Shown here: positions 25,530 to 34,577 of the stretch, in pieces
Position numbering within the stretch: position 1 is the first letter of the stretch
Layout: each line of letters begins with the position of its first letter
Assembly: GCA_039818165.1 (NCBI GenBank)
Contig: JBCBUL010000010.1
Span: 1 to 64,000, forward strand
Origin: UBA5336 sp039818165
GTDB taxonomy: Bacteria > Pseudomonadota > Alphaproteobacteria > Caulobacterales > Hyphomonadaceae
DNA: 64,000 nt
Direction of reading: 5' to 3'
Program-made: the position numbers and the translations under genes
The notes under the pieces: model-generated
What the model was told of the DNA's origin: nothing
Database searches by the model: none
What the model saw: the letters and a program-made list of their open reading frames with translations, nothing else

Positions 25530-26390
25530 TCAAGCCTCAACCTGTGAGGCCACTGGATCGTATCCAAGTGTGGCCATCATCTCATCAAACCCTGCTGGCA
25601 ATCGTGCGAGGTCTTCCGTTGTCAGACTGTCCTTCCAACGGCCGATGGAACTGGCCGTGATTGGCTTTGTCACCGCTGCATGGTGTGCGTGTCGTCCAAC
25701 ATCTGCGAGTTTTTCGGGGACGCGCGTCAGGTGTGCAGGATCGAAGTCCATGTCAGCCCACGCGAAGATTTTCGAGAACACCGTTTCCGGATCCCGGACC
25801 AGGTCCTCATAGGCCACGGTCAGCGGTGCGCGCCGGGCGCGCTTCATCTGCTTCCGGCAAGATGTGTTCGCATCAATCCAGCGTTGGGCGGACCCTTCAA
25901 TATCCCGCATCCCCGCCTTCACCTGGGAGGCGACAACGTCGAGGCCATGGCGCTGCAAATACAGGAAGTAGGCGTCCGGGAACGCTTTCACGATGTGAGA
26001 CAGATGCACCGTGTTCCAGGGCGTCTTGTCTCCCCAGCGCGCCTGCGTAAACCCATGCTCGCCGGCCATGAACGCATAGAGCGCGTCGTAGAGCGACTGG
26101 ACGGACTGGCGGGACTTTTCCCACCCTTCAACGGCGTTGGCGAACGGGGAAAAGCTCTCAATCTCGAAATCGTCCCGGTGCGGATGACGGTCGATATAGG
26201 CGCAAACCATCCAGACTTTCTCACGCCAGGTAAGCCCACGCCATTTCGACCAGCGCGACAGGATCTCACCGATCACATAGGTCTCCGGCGGAATGTAAAT
26301 CTGACCAGACGCCATCAGCACGCGGCGCGTGAGCGTGTTGCCGGAGCGCGGGGCGCCGATAATGAAAAGTGGAGCGGCGGTCGTGGCCAT
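25530..26390 (-). CDS. PAPS-dependent sulfotransferase
   Basis: A 286-residue sulfotransferase. The 5'-phosphosulfate-binding loop APLFIIGAPRSGNTLTRR is at residues 6-23, and the 3'-phosphate region appears as FLYLQRHGLDVVAS. It transfers sulfate from PAPS to a hydroxyl of a carbohydrate, lipid or small molecule. Its ATG shares its A with the TGA of the upstream glycosyltransferase (TGATG), so they are co-translated. Flanked by glycosyltransferases and a flippase, its substrate is probably a surface glycan. Confidence 0.88.
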   Translation of the reverse strand: MATTAAPLFIIGAPRSGNTLTRRVLMASGQIYIPPETYVIGEILSRWSKWRGLTWREKVWMVCAYIDRHPHRDDFEIESFSPFANAVEGWEKSRQSVQSLYDALYAFMAGEHGFTQARWGDKTPWNTVHLSHIVKAFPDAYFLYLQRHGLDVVASQVKAGMRDIEGSAQRWIDANTSCRKQMKRARRAPLTVAYEDLVRDPETVFSKIFAWADMDFDPAHLTRVPEKLADVGRHAHHAAVTKPITASSIGRWKDSLTTEDLARLPAGFDEMMATLGYDPVASQVEA

Positions 26391-27589
26391 CAGGCGGTCA
26401 ACCTCTTGTCCTGGCGGCGACGCTTGTGGAAACCCGTCCATTTGCGTGCAGCGGTGAAGGGAGATGCGCTTGGCGATGCGCCGCGCGACGTTGTTCCGGT
26501 ATCTGACAGGAGGGCCTCGTAGCGCGCCGGGATGGCGGATGTCGCATAGGCCTCCAGGCAATAGTCCCGCGCTTCCGCAGCCGCCTGCCGCGCCCCGACA
26601 AGATCATGGCGGATTGTGTCGAGCACAGACGCGACCTCTGACGGCTGGCAATAGACCGCATGGGGACCGAACGTCACCCGGAGGCCGGGGTCCAGTATAC
26701 AACGCGCTCCCATTAGCATCGCTTCAGCCACGGTCCGGCCAAAAGTCTCGGTCCAGCGGCTGGAGTAGAAGTACGCGAAGACATCGAGGCTATCGAGAAA
26801 ATCGGTCACGGGTTCGGCGTTAAAGGCGAGCACGTCCCAGCGCGAGACATCCAGGCCCATATCCTCGAAGAATGCCGGGTCGGTTCCCATGGTGCGAATG
26901 TGCGTATGCGGCCCGGCCGGGAGGCTGGCGGCGATTTCAGCGGGAGAGTCGCCCCACTTTTCCGCATGCGGACGGCCATGGCGTCCCACGGTGAGATCGG
27001 GCGATGTCAGCTTTTCGCGCTTGGGCGCCCAGTCCGCGACATCGAATGTGTTGATCCAGTCAAGCGTTGTCAGTCTCAGCAATGGAGCGAAGCTTTGGAG
27101 TTGGGCCCGGCAAACCCCCGAAATCGGCGCCCATAGGGGGCGGACGCCAAATTGGGTTCGGATGCGTGATTGAACCGCAAACGGATCATAGTCCAGGGCG
27201 CCGTCCCCCTTGAAGGGGGCCTGGTGCGCAACGATTACCGCGCGGTCGCATGTCAGTGAAACAGGGTTGGCGACACCAACCTGAAAGGGTTGGGGATGAT
27301 GGAAGAAAGCCAAACGTGCGGCCAACGGGCCATCGCCAGAAACGCGCTCGACACCTGGCAGATCAAACAGTGCCTCGAGTGCCGGGTTAGCTGTTTCATG
27401 GGGCAGGAAAAAGTCCTGACCCTCGACAAAATACATCCCCACCGCGACACCTGCGGCGGAAAAAGTGCGCACATCGCTGGCCACGGATGTGGCTGTTCCG
27501 CCCATGAAGCGGGGGTCCACCAGTATCAGAACATCGAAGGGGGCCTTGGCCACCGCGCTCTCCTCGCCTGTGCTCCGTCCATCCCACAT
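26390..27589 (-). CDS. Glycosyltransferase, GT4-like (GT-B fold)
   Basis: About 399 residues. The N-terminal half starts a Rossmann-like fold with ILVDPRFMGGTATSVASDV; the C-terminal half has FAYFYSSRWTETFGRTVAEAM near residue 285, in which the E-x7-E arrangement of retaining GT-B transferases (Glu in TETFG and AEAM) is visible. It should add a sugar from a nucleotide donor in the cytosol. The C-terminal 30 residues are basic, suggesting membrane contact. The start ATG at 27589 is preferred to TTG 27616. It is 41 bases after the flippase gene and overlaps the sulfotransferase start by one base. Confidence 0.75.
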   Translation of the reverse strand: MWDGRSTGEESAVAKAPFDVLILVDPRFMGGTATSVASDVRTFSAAGVAVGMYFVEGQDFFLPHETANPALEALFDLPGVERVSGDGPLAARLAFFHHPQPFQVGVANPVSLTCDRAVIVAHQAPFKGDGALDYDPFAVQSRIRTQFGVRPLWAPISGVCRAQLQSFAPLLRLTTLDWINTFDVADWAPKREKLTSPDLTVGRHGRPHAEKWGDSPAEIAASLPAGPHTHIRTMGTDPAFFEDMGLDVSRWDVLAFNAEPVTDFLDSLDVFAYFYSSRWTETFGRTVAEAMLMGARCILDPGLRVTFGPHAVYCQPSEVASVLDTIRHDLVGARQAAAEARDYCLEAYATSAIPARYEALLSDTGTTSRGASPSASPFTAARKWTGFHKRRRQDKRLTA

Positions 27590-27630
27590 TGACGAAGCGT
27601 CTTCATCCCTAAGCAAACGCCATGCCTTGC

Positions 27631-29115
27631 CTACTCTGCTGGCGCACCTTGCTGGCGCTGCTGCACAAGGGCCTTCGCCTCATCGATCAGTTCTCGGACG
27701 AAGCCGTTGAAGAGTGTGTACATCGCCGCGAGGAAGACACCGATCCCGATCGGCACAAGGATGACGAGTTGGACCGCGCTGGACAGCGCGTCCAGCCCCG
27801 GCCACAGCGCCTGGACAGCATAAATCGCCCCCGCCATCAGCGCCGAAGATACCGCGGTGGGCAGAATGGCGGACACGTACTGAGACACCGGGATCCCCAT
27901 ATGGCGCAAGGTGATGATCTGTAACGGCACAAACAGGACGAAATTCGCGATGAGATAGGCGACTGAAAGGGCCACCAGGGAGCCCATATAGACACCGACA
28001 GCAAAGGCGATCACGAAGCCGACCATTCGGATCAAAGCCCATTGCAGCAGGATCTTTGAGTTGCCGAGCGCCTTCCAGAGCACGTTTGACGGACCGCCCA
28101 CCGTCTGGATGACGCCCACAAAGGCGAGGATCGACAAGACCGGCACAACAGGAGCCCAGTTCGGCCCGAAGACCAGTGCCACAAATGGCTCACTGACCAT
28201 GGCCAGCCCCGTCATCATTGGGATGGCAATACCCGCCAGCACGGAGACAGACCGCAGGAACACCAACCGCAGACGTTCCGTTTCGTGCTTGATCGACGAC
28301 ATGGCGGGATAAAGGGCATAGCCGGCGCCCAGCGAAAGCGAGGACACCGGCACAAGCATGATCTGATACGCCCGGCCATAGAAGCCGAGCTGCTCCGCGC
28401 CCAGGTAACGCCCGATCAGGATATTGTCCGCATTGCGATTGATGAAGGTCACAAAGGCTTCGCCCGTCAGACGCAGGCTGAATGGCAGGACCGCGACAAT
28501 CTCTGAAAAATCAAAGAGGAAGCGCAGGGGCGCGCGCTGCGCCGCGAGACCGCCAACCATCTTGATAAAGTAGAGCACGACCTGTTGCAGCACGAGTGCC
28601 CACATGCCGAGGCCCTGGGCTGCCGCCACGAGCACAACGACGGCTGACGCAAGGGTCGCTGTCAGGTCAATCGCTGCAATGGTTCGAAAGCGGAAATTGC
28701 GCTGCATCCAGGCCATGGGCACGAGGAAGACGCAGTGCATCAGCACCATGGCCGACAGGGCCTGAACCAAAGGCTCAACCACGGGTTCTCGGTAGAACCC
28801 CGCAATAAGAGGGGCGGCGAGGAATGTGCCGATGGTCATGGCGCCGCCCAGGGCGAGATTGGTCCAGAACGCCGTCGACCAGAAGGCAGGCGATGGGGCA
28901 TCCGCCCGCACCAGAGCGGCAGAGATGCCCAAATCGTTGAACATCGTGAACAGCGCGACAAACGCCATCGCCATGCCGACATAGCCGAACTGCTCTGGCG
29001 GGATCGTGCGCGCCAAAATCGGCAACACGACAACGAACTGCAACACCGTCTTGAACAGGATTGTCGACACATTGAGTGTCGCCCCATCAATCGTCTTGCG
29101 TGCAAGATTACTCAT
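27631..29115 (-). CDS. Oligosaccharide flippase (Wzx/polysaccharide transport family)
   Basis: A 494-residue membrane protein with about twelve to fourteen hydrophobic helices. The N-terminal pattern LARKTIDGATLNVST and ILARTIPPEQFGYVGMA, then LGISAALV, is characteristic of the MOP-superfamily lipopolysaccharide/exopolysaccharide flippases that move lipid-linked repeat units to the periplasm. It is first in the leftward run flippase, GT4-like, sulfotransferase, GT39-like, and is divergent from the GT2 gene across 184 bases that should hold both promoters. Confidence 0.9.
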   Translation of the reverse strand: MSNLARKTIDGATLNVSTILFKTVLQFVVVLPILARTIPPEQFGYVGMAMAFVALFTMFNDLGISAALVRADAPSPAFWSTAFWTNLALGGAMTIGTFLAAPLIAGFYREPVVEPLVQALSAMVLMHCVFLVPMAWMQRNFRFRTIAAIDLTATLASAVVVLVAAAQGLGMWALVLQQVVLYFIKMVGGLAAQRAPLRFLFDFSEIVAVLPFSLRLTGEAFVTFINRNADNILIGRYLGAEQLGFYGRAYQIMLVPVSSLSLGAGYALYPAMSSIKHETERLRLVFLRSVSVLAGIAIPMMTGLAMVSEPFVALVFGPNWAPVVPVLSILAFVGVIQTVGGPSNVLWKALGNSKILLQWALIRMVGFVIAFAVGVYMGSLVALSVAYLIANFVLFVPLQIITLRHMGIPVSQYVSAILPTAVSSALMAGAIYAVQALWPGLDALSSAVQLVILVPIGIGVFLAAMYTLFNGFVRELIDEAKALVQQRQQGAPAE

Positions 29116-29299
29116 TCAACTGTCCCAAGACCGGACGCCGGCCACTCCGGCATGATTCCCGCAAGCGGTCAGATCGACTGTAAAGCCAGTCTGAGGCCAC
29201 CTCCGACCGCATGGGTCTGCAAGTCTCATACTGGTTTTGCCCGAGACCCAAGCGTGCAGGGAGCCAATACGCCTGTTACGCGAATTTGAGGAGCTGGAA

Positions 29300-30442
29300 A
29301 TGGCCGACAAGATCAGCGTGATCGTGCCGACCTTCAACCGCGTGGACCTGATCGCGGAAACGCTCGACAGTCTGCTGTGCCAGACGCGGCGCCCCGATGA
29401 GTTCCTCGTCATCGACGATGGGTCCACCGATGGAACGGGGGACGTCGTCAAAGCCTATGGCGACGCAGTCCGATACATGGCCAAGCCAAATGGCGGCAAG
29501 GCCAGCGCCCTCAATCTCGCAATGGAACAGGTCTCAGGCGACCTGATCTGGATCTGCGATGATGACGACCTCATCCTGCCTGAAACCTGTGCCCGGCTTG
29601 CGGCATGCCTGGAGGCTGATCCAAAGCTTGGCTTTGCGGCTGGCCGGCATGAAGACTTCATCGTCGACAGTGATACCGGCGAGCGTATCGTTAAAGCGCC
29701 CGGATACTGGCGCCCGTCCCAGAGCGATGAAATCTTTCCAGACCTCCTCGACGGATGCCACATTTTCCAACCGGGACTCATCGTCCGGCGCAGCGTTTAC
29801 GATGCCGTCGGCCCCTTCGATGAAGCGTTCATCCGCTCCCAGGACTATGAGATGATGCTGCGCATCGCCCGCCACGCCCGAGGCGTTTTGCTGCCGGAAA
29901 CTGTGTATCTGCACCGTGAGCATGGCGGCGCGCGGGGCTCGGCCAAGGAGCGCTTCACGCCGGAAGAGGCCAATGCGAAGTGGATCAAGTTCCACCGGAT
30001 GATCTTCGAACCTCTTATGGCCGAGCTCGGTGATACGGATATCCTGCCGGCCTCGCTGGTGGCCCGGCCCGACATTGCACCCATCACGGCCCGTGTGGCC
30101 GCATTCAAACGCGCCGGCGTCTATGCCCGCCACATGATGTGGCCGGAAGCCATGGACACCTACGAAGACATCGCCGCCCGTGCGGAGGGCCCAGACCTGA
30201 CAGACGTGGAACAGCGTCTCGTAAAGCAGGCGACTGGTTACAGCTTCGGCTGCGGCCCGCTGTATGAAGACCAGGAGATTCGGCGCCGCGCAATAGCCCT
30301 GAAATCGATCTCCCCACGTGGACGGCAGATCGCGAACCTGTTGGGCGCGTCCATGATGTGGCGTATCAAGTGTGCCACGAAATCCGGCAACCTGCCCCTG
30401 GCGGCTCAACTCACCGGCTTTGTGGCCAGCGCCCGGCTCTAG
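29300..30442 (+). CDS. Glycosyltransferase family 2
   Basis: A 380-residue GT-A enzyme. SVIVPTFNRVDLIAETLDSL (residues 6-25), LVIDDGSTDGT and the metal-binding DDDD of WICDDDDLILPE near residue 93 are diagnostic. The C-terminal 150 residues are helical and not recognised. It would add a sugar to the same surface glycan as the neighbouring cluster genes. ATG 29300 is preceded by GAGGAGC; the longer in-frame start at 29237 is unlikely. It overlaps the convergent methyltransferase gene by 4 bases. Confidence 0.93.
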   Translation: MADKISVIVPTFNRVDLIAETLDSLLCQTRRPDEFLVIDDGSTDGTGDVVKAYGDAVRYMAKPNGGKASALNLAMEQVSGDLIWICDDDDLILPETCARLAACLEADPKLGFAAGRHEDFIVDSDTGERIVKAPGYWRPSQSDEIFPDLLDGCHIFQPGLIVRRSVYDAVGPFDEAFIRSQDYEMMLRIARHARGVLLPETVYLHREHGGARGSAKERFTPEEANAKWIKFHRMIFEPLMAELGDTDILPASLVARPDIAPITARVAAFKRAGVYARHMMWPEAMDTYEDIAARAEGPDLTDVEQRLVKQATGYSFGCGPLYEDQEIRRRAIALKSISPRGRQIANLLGASMMWRIKCATKSGNLPLAAQLTGFVASARL

Positions 30443-31020
30443 ACAACATCCACCACGTAAAGCGCCTGACGAAACAGCGGTCCGTAGGGTTTCTGGTCGG
30501 CATGGACCAGGCGCAGGCCGTTATCTTCGAACGTGGCGCGCCAGCCATCGTCATCACGATTGGTATGCGGGTGGCCTAAAAACTCAAGGTTCACAAGGCT
30601 GTCTGCACCATAGGTCAGGTAGCGCTGGAGGGCGCTCTCATAGACGTCCTCCACCAGGATCAAGCGCCGGGCAATGCGAGCGGCCTCGCGCAGGATCGCA
30701 TCCGGGTCCGGCGTGTGGTGCAACATGGTCAGCAGCAAGGCTGCGTCGAACTCCCCGTCGTCAAACGGCATTCGCCTGCCATCATAAAGGTGCGGCCTGA
30801 ACCGGTTGTCGAAACTGGAGTCTGCAATGTCGAGCGGCAGTGCCGAGTACCCCGCCTCGCCGAGTACGGCCTGGACACTTCCGGGGCCGGAACCGATTTC
30901 GATCATCCGATCGGTCGTCGACACAAATGGAGCGAACCACTCCACCTTCCGGCGCGCATCCAGCTTCCAGAGCTGAAAAATGGCCGGGCCCAGCACAGGT
31001 GTTCGCCAAAGACTGCGCAT
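30439..31020 (-). CDS. Class I SAM-dependent methyltransferase
   Basis: A 193-residue methyltransferase. Motif I is MIEIGSGPGSVQ (about residues 38-49), followed by an acidic strand end (LPLDIAD), and the LLLTMLHHTPDPD segment that precedes the reaction loop, then RRLILVEDVYE. The pattern matches small-molecule or sugar methyltransferases of the UbiE/Methyltransf_11 kind. Being beside glycosyltransferases, it could methylate a sugar or lipid carrier. ATG 31020 is preceded by GGGAG. Confidence 0.85.
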   Translation of the reverse strand: MRSLWRTPVLGPAIFQLWKLDARRKVEWFAPFVSTTDRMIEIGSGPGSVQAVLGEAGYSALPLDIADSSFDNRFRPHLYDGRRMPFDDGEFDAALLLTMLHHTPDPDAILREAARIARRLILVEDVYESALQRYLTYGADSLVNLEFLGHPHTNRDDDGWRATFEDNGLRLVHADQKPYGPLFRQALYVVDVV

Positions 31021-31112
31021 TTGCGCTCCCGCGTGTTTGCCACCACTCGCCAAGCCTCGCTGAGGCAGACGAGCAGGCTTATCCTGAAACTGGAGGCTTT
31101 CGCCACACGCCT

Positions 31113-32105
31113 TCAATCAACACCAAACACGGTTTGTTGAACCTGATTCTTCAGGGGCGCGCCGTCCAGGAAGGCCCTCAGATTTTCCAGGAACAAGTCG
31201 TCGGTTCGGAGCTTGGCATCTTCCGTGAGCGCGGCGATGTGCGGTGTCAGCGTGATCGCAGGATGAGACCAGATTGGATGGTCCGGCGGAAGCGGTTCCT
31301 CGCGAACCACATCCAGATACGCAGCGCCCGGTCGCCCCGATTCAAGGCCCGCGAGCAATGCCGCCTCATCAACCAATGCGCCCCGTCCCACATTGATGAG
31401 CAGCGCGCCTGGTTTCATCGCCGCGAAAAAAGCTGCATCGGCGAGATTTTCCGTCTCCGGGGTCAGCGGCGGACAAAGCACCACAGCGTCGGCATCAGAA
31501 ACCGCGCCCGCAATATCCCGGGGGTGCACCATGGCGTCGGCATGCTCATGATCACCAGGCGTGCGCCGCACACCTGTCACCCTGCCCCCCAGTGCTGTCA
31601 CGCGCTGCGCCGTGGCCTGGCCGATATGCCCAAAACCAACGATCACCCAGTGGGTCGCGCAAATCTCCCGAAATCCGATCCGCTCCCAACGCTTTGCAGC
31701 CTGCGCCTTGCGCCGCGCCGGCCCATTCTGGAAATGATCCAGTCCAGCCCAAAGAACCCACTCCGCAATCGCCGCACTCTGCTCATGGCTGGACGTGAAA
31801 ACCCCAGCCTTTTGACCTATCGCCCTGAGAGCCGGATGCTCAATGCCCGCGGCGCTGGACTGGAACCAATCAACCGATGGCGCCGCCATAATGTACTTAA
31901 AGAAGTCCATGACGGCGGGTGAGAAATACGCGTCCTGCGTCCCGTAGACAATTTTCAGATCGGGTATCTCTGGCACGGATCCGCCCCAGGGACGCCCGAC
32001 CTTGCCCAGATCGTCCAGTGTGAGAGGCGAAAGCGTTTCAGCAAACGGCTTGAGCCTATCGGCGATGCGCGCGAATGTGGTGGCATGGCAAAACAGATCG
32101 CCCAT
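31113..32105 (-). CDS. D-2-hydroxyacid dehydrogenase
   Basis: A 330-residue dehydrogenase. The NAD(P) loop is VIVGFGHIGQATAQR near residue 150; after the second strand come basic residues (GVRRT), favouring NADP. The catalytic pieces are INVGRGALVDEAAL, an Arg/Glu pair and TPHIAALTED with the essential His. It reduces 2-keto acids to D-hydroxyacids. ATG 32105 is preceded by a near-perfect AAGGAGGAA, the best Shine-Dalgarno in the window. This site lies inside the opposite-strand signal-peptide coding region, with a 21-base overlap of the two genes. Confidence 0.88.
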   Translation of the reverse strand: MGDLFCHATTFARIADRLKPFAETLSPLTLDDLGKVGRPWGGSVPEIPDLKIVYGTQDAYFSPAVMDFFKYIMAAPSVDWFQSSAAGIEHPALRAIGQKAGVFTSSHEQSAAIAEWVLWAGLDHFQNGPARRKAQAAKRWERIGFREICATHWVIVGFGHIGQATAQRVTALGGRVTGVRRTPGDHEHADAMVHPRDIAGAVSDADAVVLCPPLTPETENLADAAFFAAMKPGALLINVGRGALVDEAALLAGLESGRPGAAYLDVVREEPLPPDHPIWSHPAITLTPHIAALTEDAKLRTDDLFLENLRAFLDGAPLKNQVQQTVFGVD

Positions 32106-32492
32106 CGATTCCTCCTTTTTTGCTGTGTCTGGTGCCTCAGCCTCGGCGCGCCCGCAAGCGCGCAGGACGACATCCCCCTGCGCGACCCTTCCTATCTCAG
32201 AGACACGGTTCGGTTGGCAGGCGTGCTTGGCTCGGCCCATGGGGCCCGTTTCGTGTGCAATGGCGAGGGCGACCAATACTGGCGTGCCCACATGATTGAG
32301 CTGTTGACATTGGAAGCGCCCAATCGCGGCGCTCTGCGCAGCTCCATGGTCGACGCCTTCAATACGGGCTTCTCAGAGGCCCAGAGGCGCTTTGCCTTCT
32401 GCGACCAGAACACGGTCGAGGCCGAAAAGCGCTACGCCGCCGAAGGCCGCGATCTGGCGGATCGATTGGCTGCCTACTATTTCACGCGCTGA
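32085..32492 (+). CDS. TIGR02301-family exported protein
   Basis: A 135-residue exported protein. A signal peptide of about 26 residues (basic MAKQIAHR, hydrophobic core, APASAQ) precedes a helical domain with LAGVLGSAHGARFVCNG, YWRAHMIELL, and AFNTGFSEAQRRFAFC. The two conserved cysteines (about residues 56 and 103) may pair. It matches TIGR02301, an alphaproteobacterial periplasmic family without assigned function. Its start overlaps the divergent dehydrogenase gene by 21 bases, so each promoter must lie within the other gene's coding region. Confidence 0.8.
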   Translation: MAKQIAHRFLLFCCVWCLSLGAPASAQDDIPLRDPSYLRDTVRLAGVLGSAHGARFVCNGEGDQYWRAHMIELLTLEAPNRGALRSSMVDAFNTGFSEAQRRFAFCDQNTVEAEKRYAAEGRDLADRLAAYYFTR

Positions 32493-32557
32493 TCGCGCTC
32501 GACACTTGGGGATGTGCGGCCTAGCTTCCCGCGAAACCAAACGCCGGGAGCCTATCC

Positions 32558-34549
32558 ATGATCCGCCTTGTCGCCCTTGCCGCATCCCTGGTCGCTTTGG
32601 CCGCCTGCGAAACCGTTGAGACCGGGCCCCCGCCCGTTGCCCCGGCCACGATTGTCTCCGTCGAAGCGGCAGCCCCGGTGGAGCCAGGCATTGGCGACCG
32701 GCTGAATACGGGCCGCAAATTTGGAACGCGCAGCGCCGTGGTGGCGCCAAATGCTGCGGCCGCAACGGCCCATCCGCTGGCCACACAGGTCGCCCTCGAC
32801 ATCATGAAGCGCGGCGGCAGCGCCATGGACGCGGCGATTGCAGCCAATGCGATGCTGGGCCTGGTCGAGCCGACGGGGAACGGAATTGGCGGGGACCTGT
32901 TCGCCATTGTCTGGGATCCGCGCACGCAGAAGCTCTACGGCTATAATGGCTCTGGCCGCAGCCCCATTGGCGCGACGCTGGAGGACATGCAGGCCGCCGC
33001 CGACGCGCATATGGAGGGCGAGGAAATCCCGCCCTTTGGCGCTGCCCCCGTCAGCGTGCCCGGCACGGTGGAGGCCTGGGGCGTGTTGCATGAGCGGTTC
33101 GGGCGGATGCCGCTGAATTATGTGCTTGAGCCCACCATCGATTATGCGCGGGGCGGCGCGCCCATCCCCGAAGTGATCGCCTATTATTGGGGGCGCAACG
33201 AGACGCGCCTGCGCGAGGCGAGCGAGAGCGGGATGCTGGAAGAGTTCGCCAATGCCGAGGCGACCTTCTTCTCCCCCGCCCCGGTCGAGGGCGCTCTGTT
33301 CACAAATCCCGATCTGGCCGACACGCTGGAGCGGATTGCCGAATTCGGGCCGGGCGACTTCTACACCGGCCAGATTGCGCGCACCATGGACGCCTATTTC
33401 GAGCGCATCGGCGGCTTCCTGACCTATGAAGACTTCGCCGCCCATGAGGGCGAATGGGTCGAGCCATTCTGCGCGGATTATCGCGAGGCGCGCGTCTGTC
33501 AGCTTGGCCCGAACACGCAAGGGGTCGCCGCGCTGCAGATGCTGCAAATGCTGGAAGGCTTCCCCATGCGCGAGTTCGGCTTTGGCAGTGCCGACAGCGT
33601 TATGGCGCAGGTGGAAGCGAAGCGGTTGGCGTTTGCGGACCGGGCCTCGGGGTACGCCGATCCGGCATTCAGCGGCAAGGATCCTGCGCGATTTATCTCG
33701 AACGGCTACAACCAGCGTCGCGCACGCTTTATCGATTTGCAGCAGGCCATGTCCGGCGAAACCGTGGTCACATCGATCGGCGAAACTCTGGATGTGATGA
33801 TAAACGAAGCGCTAGATGGGATTGAGTCAGAATACCCTGTAATGGTTGACATAATTCGCCGCGGAAGAAGTGGCGAAGATGTTTCCAAGGAACTCGAAGC
33901 TTACAATGCTAGGCGCGCCGAAGCCGACGCCAAGCTCCACGACGGCGACACGACCTATCTCTCCGTGGCCGACTCCAACGGCATGATGGTCTCGCTCATC
34001 CAGTCGAATTATCGCGGCATGGGGTCTGGGCTGGTGGCCGATGGGCTCGGCTTCATGTTCCAGGATCGCGGCCAACTCTTCAGCCTCGACCCGGCCCACC
34101 CGAACGTGTTCGAGCCCGGCAAGCGGCCCTTCCACACCATCATTCCGGGCTTTGCGTTCAAGGACGTCGACGGCGCGCACCAGCCCTGGCTCAGCTTCGG
34201 CCTGATGGGCGGGGGCATGCAGCCACAGGGCCATGTGCAGGTGATCCTGAACCTCATCGACTACGATATGGGCCTGCAGGAAGCGGGCGATGCCGCGCGC
34301 TGGGAACATGTCGGCGGCTGCGAGCCGACCGATGATCTGGAAGGCGACGACTGCGAAGCCGATATGGGCGAGGTGCGCCTTGAGAGCGGCCTTGCAGGCA
34401 TCGCCGCCGCGCTTGAGTCGCGCGGGCATGAAGTGCGCTGCTGCGGCCCGAATTTCGGCGGCTACCAGGCCGTCATGCGCGACTTCGAAAGCGGCGCGTG
34501 GATCGCCGCCACCGAAATGCGTAAAGACGGCGCGGCTGGGGGGTATTAG
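32558..34549 (+). CDS. Gamma-glutamyltransferase-family lipoprotein
   Basis: A 663-residue Ntn-hydrolase precursor. The N-terminus is a lipoprotein signal with lipobox LAAC (Cys17). The large subunit has HPLATQVALDIMKRGGSAMD and EPTGNGIGGDLF. Self-cleavage should occur before a Thr in HDGDTTYLSVAD (about residue 465), giving the catalytic N-terminal Thr of the small subunit; GGGMQPQGHVQ follows. Between about residues 408 and 455 there is an unusual insert, coded by DNA with distinctly lower GC (33780-33915). The family splits glutathione and other gamma-glutamyl compounds. Membrane anchoring is atypical of classical periplasmic GGT. Confidence 0.9.
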   Translation: MIRLVALAASLVALAACETVETGPPPVAPATIVSVEAAAPVEPGIGDRLNTGRKFGTRSAVVAPNAAAATAHPLATQVALDIMKRGGSAMDAAIAANAMLGLVEPTGNGIGGDLFAIVWDPRTQKLYGYNGSGRSPIGATLEDMQAAADAHMEGEEIPPFGAAPVSVPGTVEAWGVLHERFGRMPLNYVLEPTIDYARGGAPIPEVIAYYWGRNETRLREASESGMLEEFANAEATFFSPAPVEGALFTNPDLADTLERIAEFGPGDFYTGQIARTMDAYFERIGGFLTYEDFAAHEGEWVEPFCADYREARVCQLGPNTQGVAALQMLQMLEGFPMREFGFGSADSVMAQVEAKRLAFADRASGYADPAFSGKDPARFISNGYNQRRARFIDLQQAMSGETVVTSIGETLDVMINEALDGIESEYPVMVDIIRRGRSGEDVSKELEAYNARRAEADAKLHDGDTTYLSVADSNGMMVSLIQSNYRGMGSGLVADGLGFMFQDRGQLFSLDPAHPNVFEPGKRPFHTIIPGFAFKDVDGAHQPWLSFGLMGGGMQPQGHVQVILNLIDYDMGLQEAGDAARWEHVGGCEPTDDLEGDDCEADMGEVRLESGLAGIAAALESRGHEVRCCGPNFGGYQAVMRDFESGAWIAATEMRKDGAAGGY

Positions 34550-34577
34550 GTGTCAGCCAGCCCGAACAGACCACACA

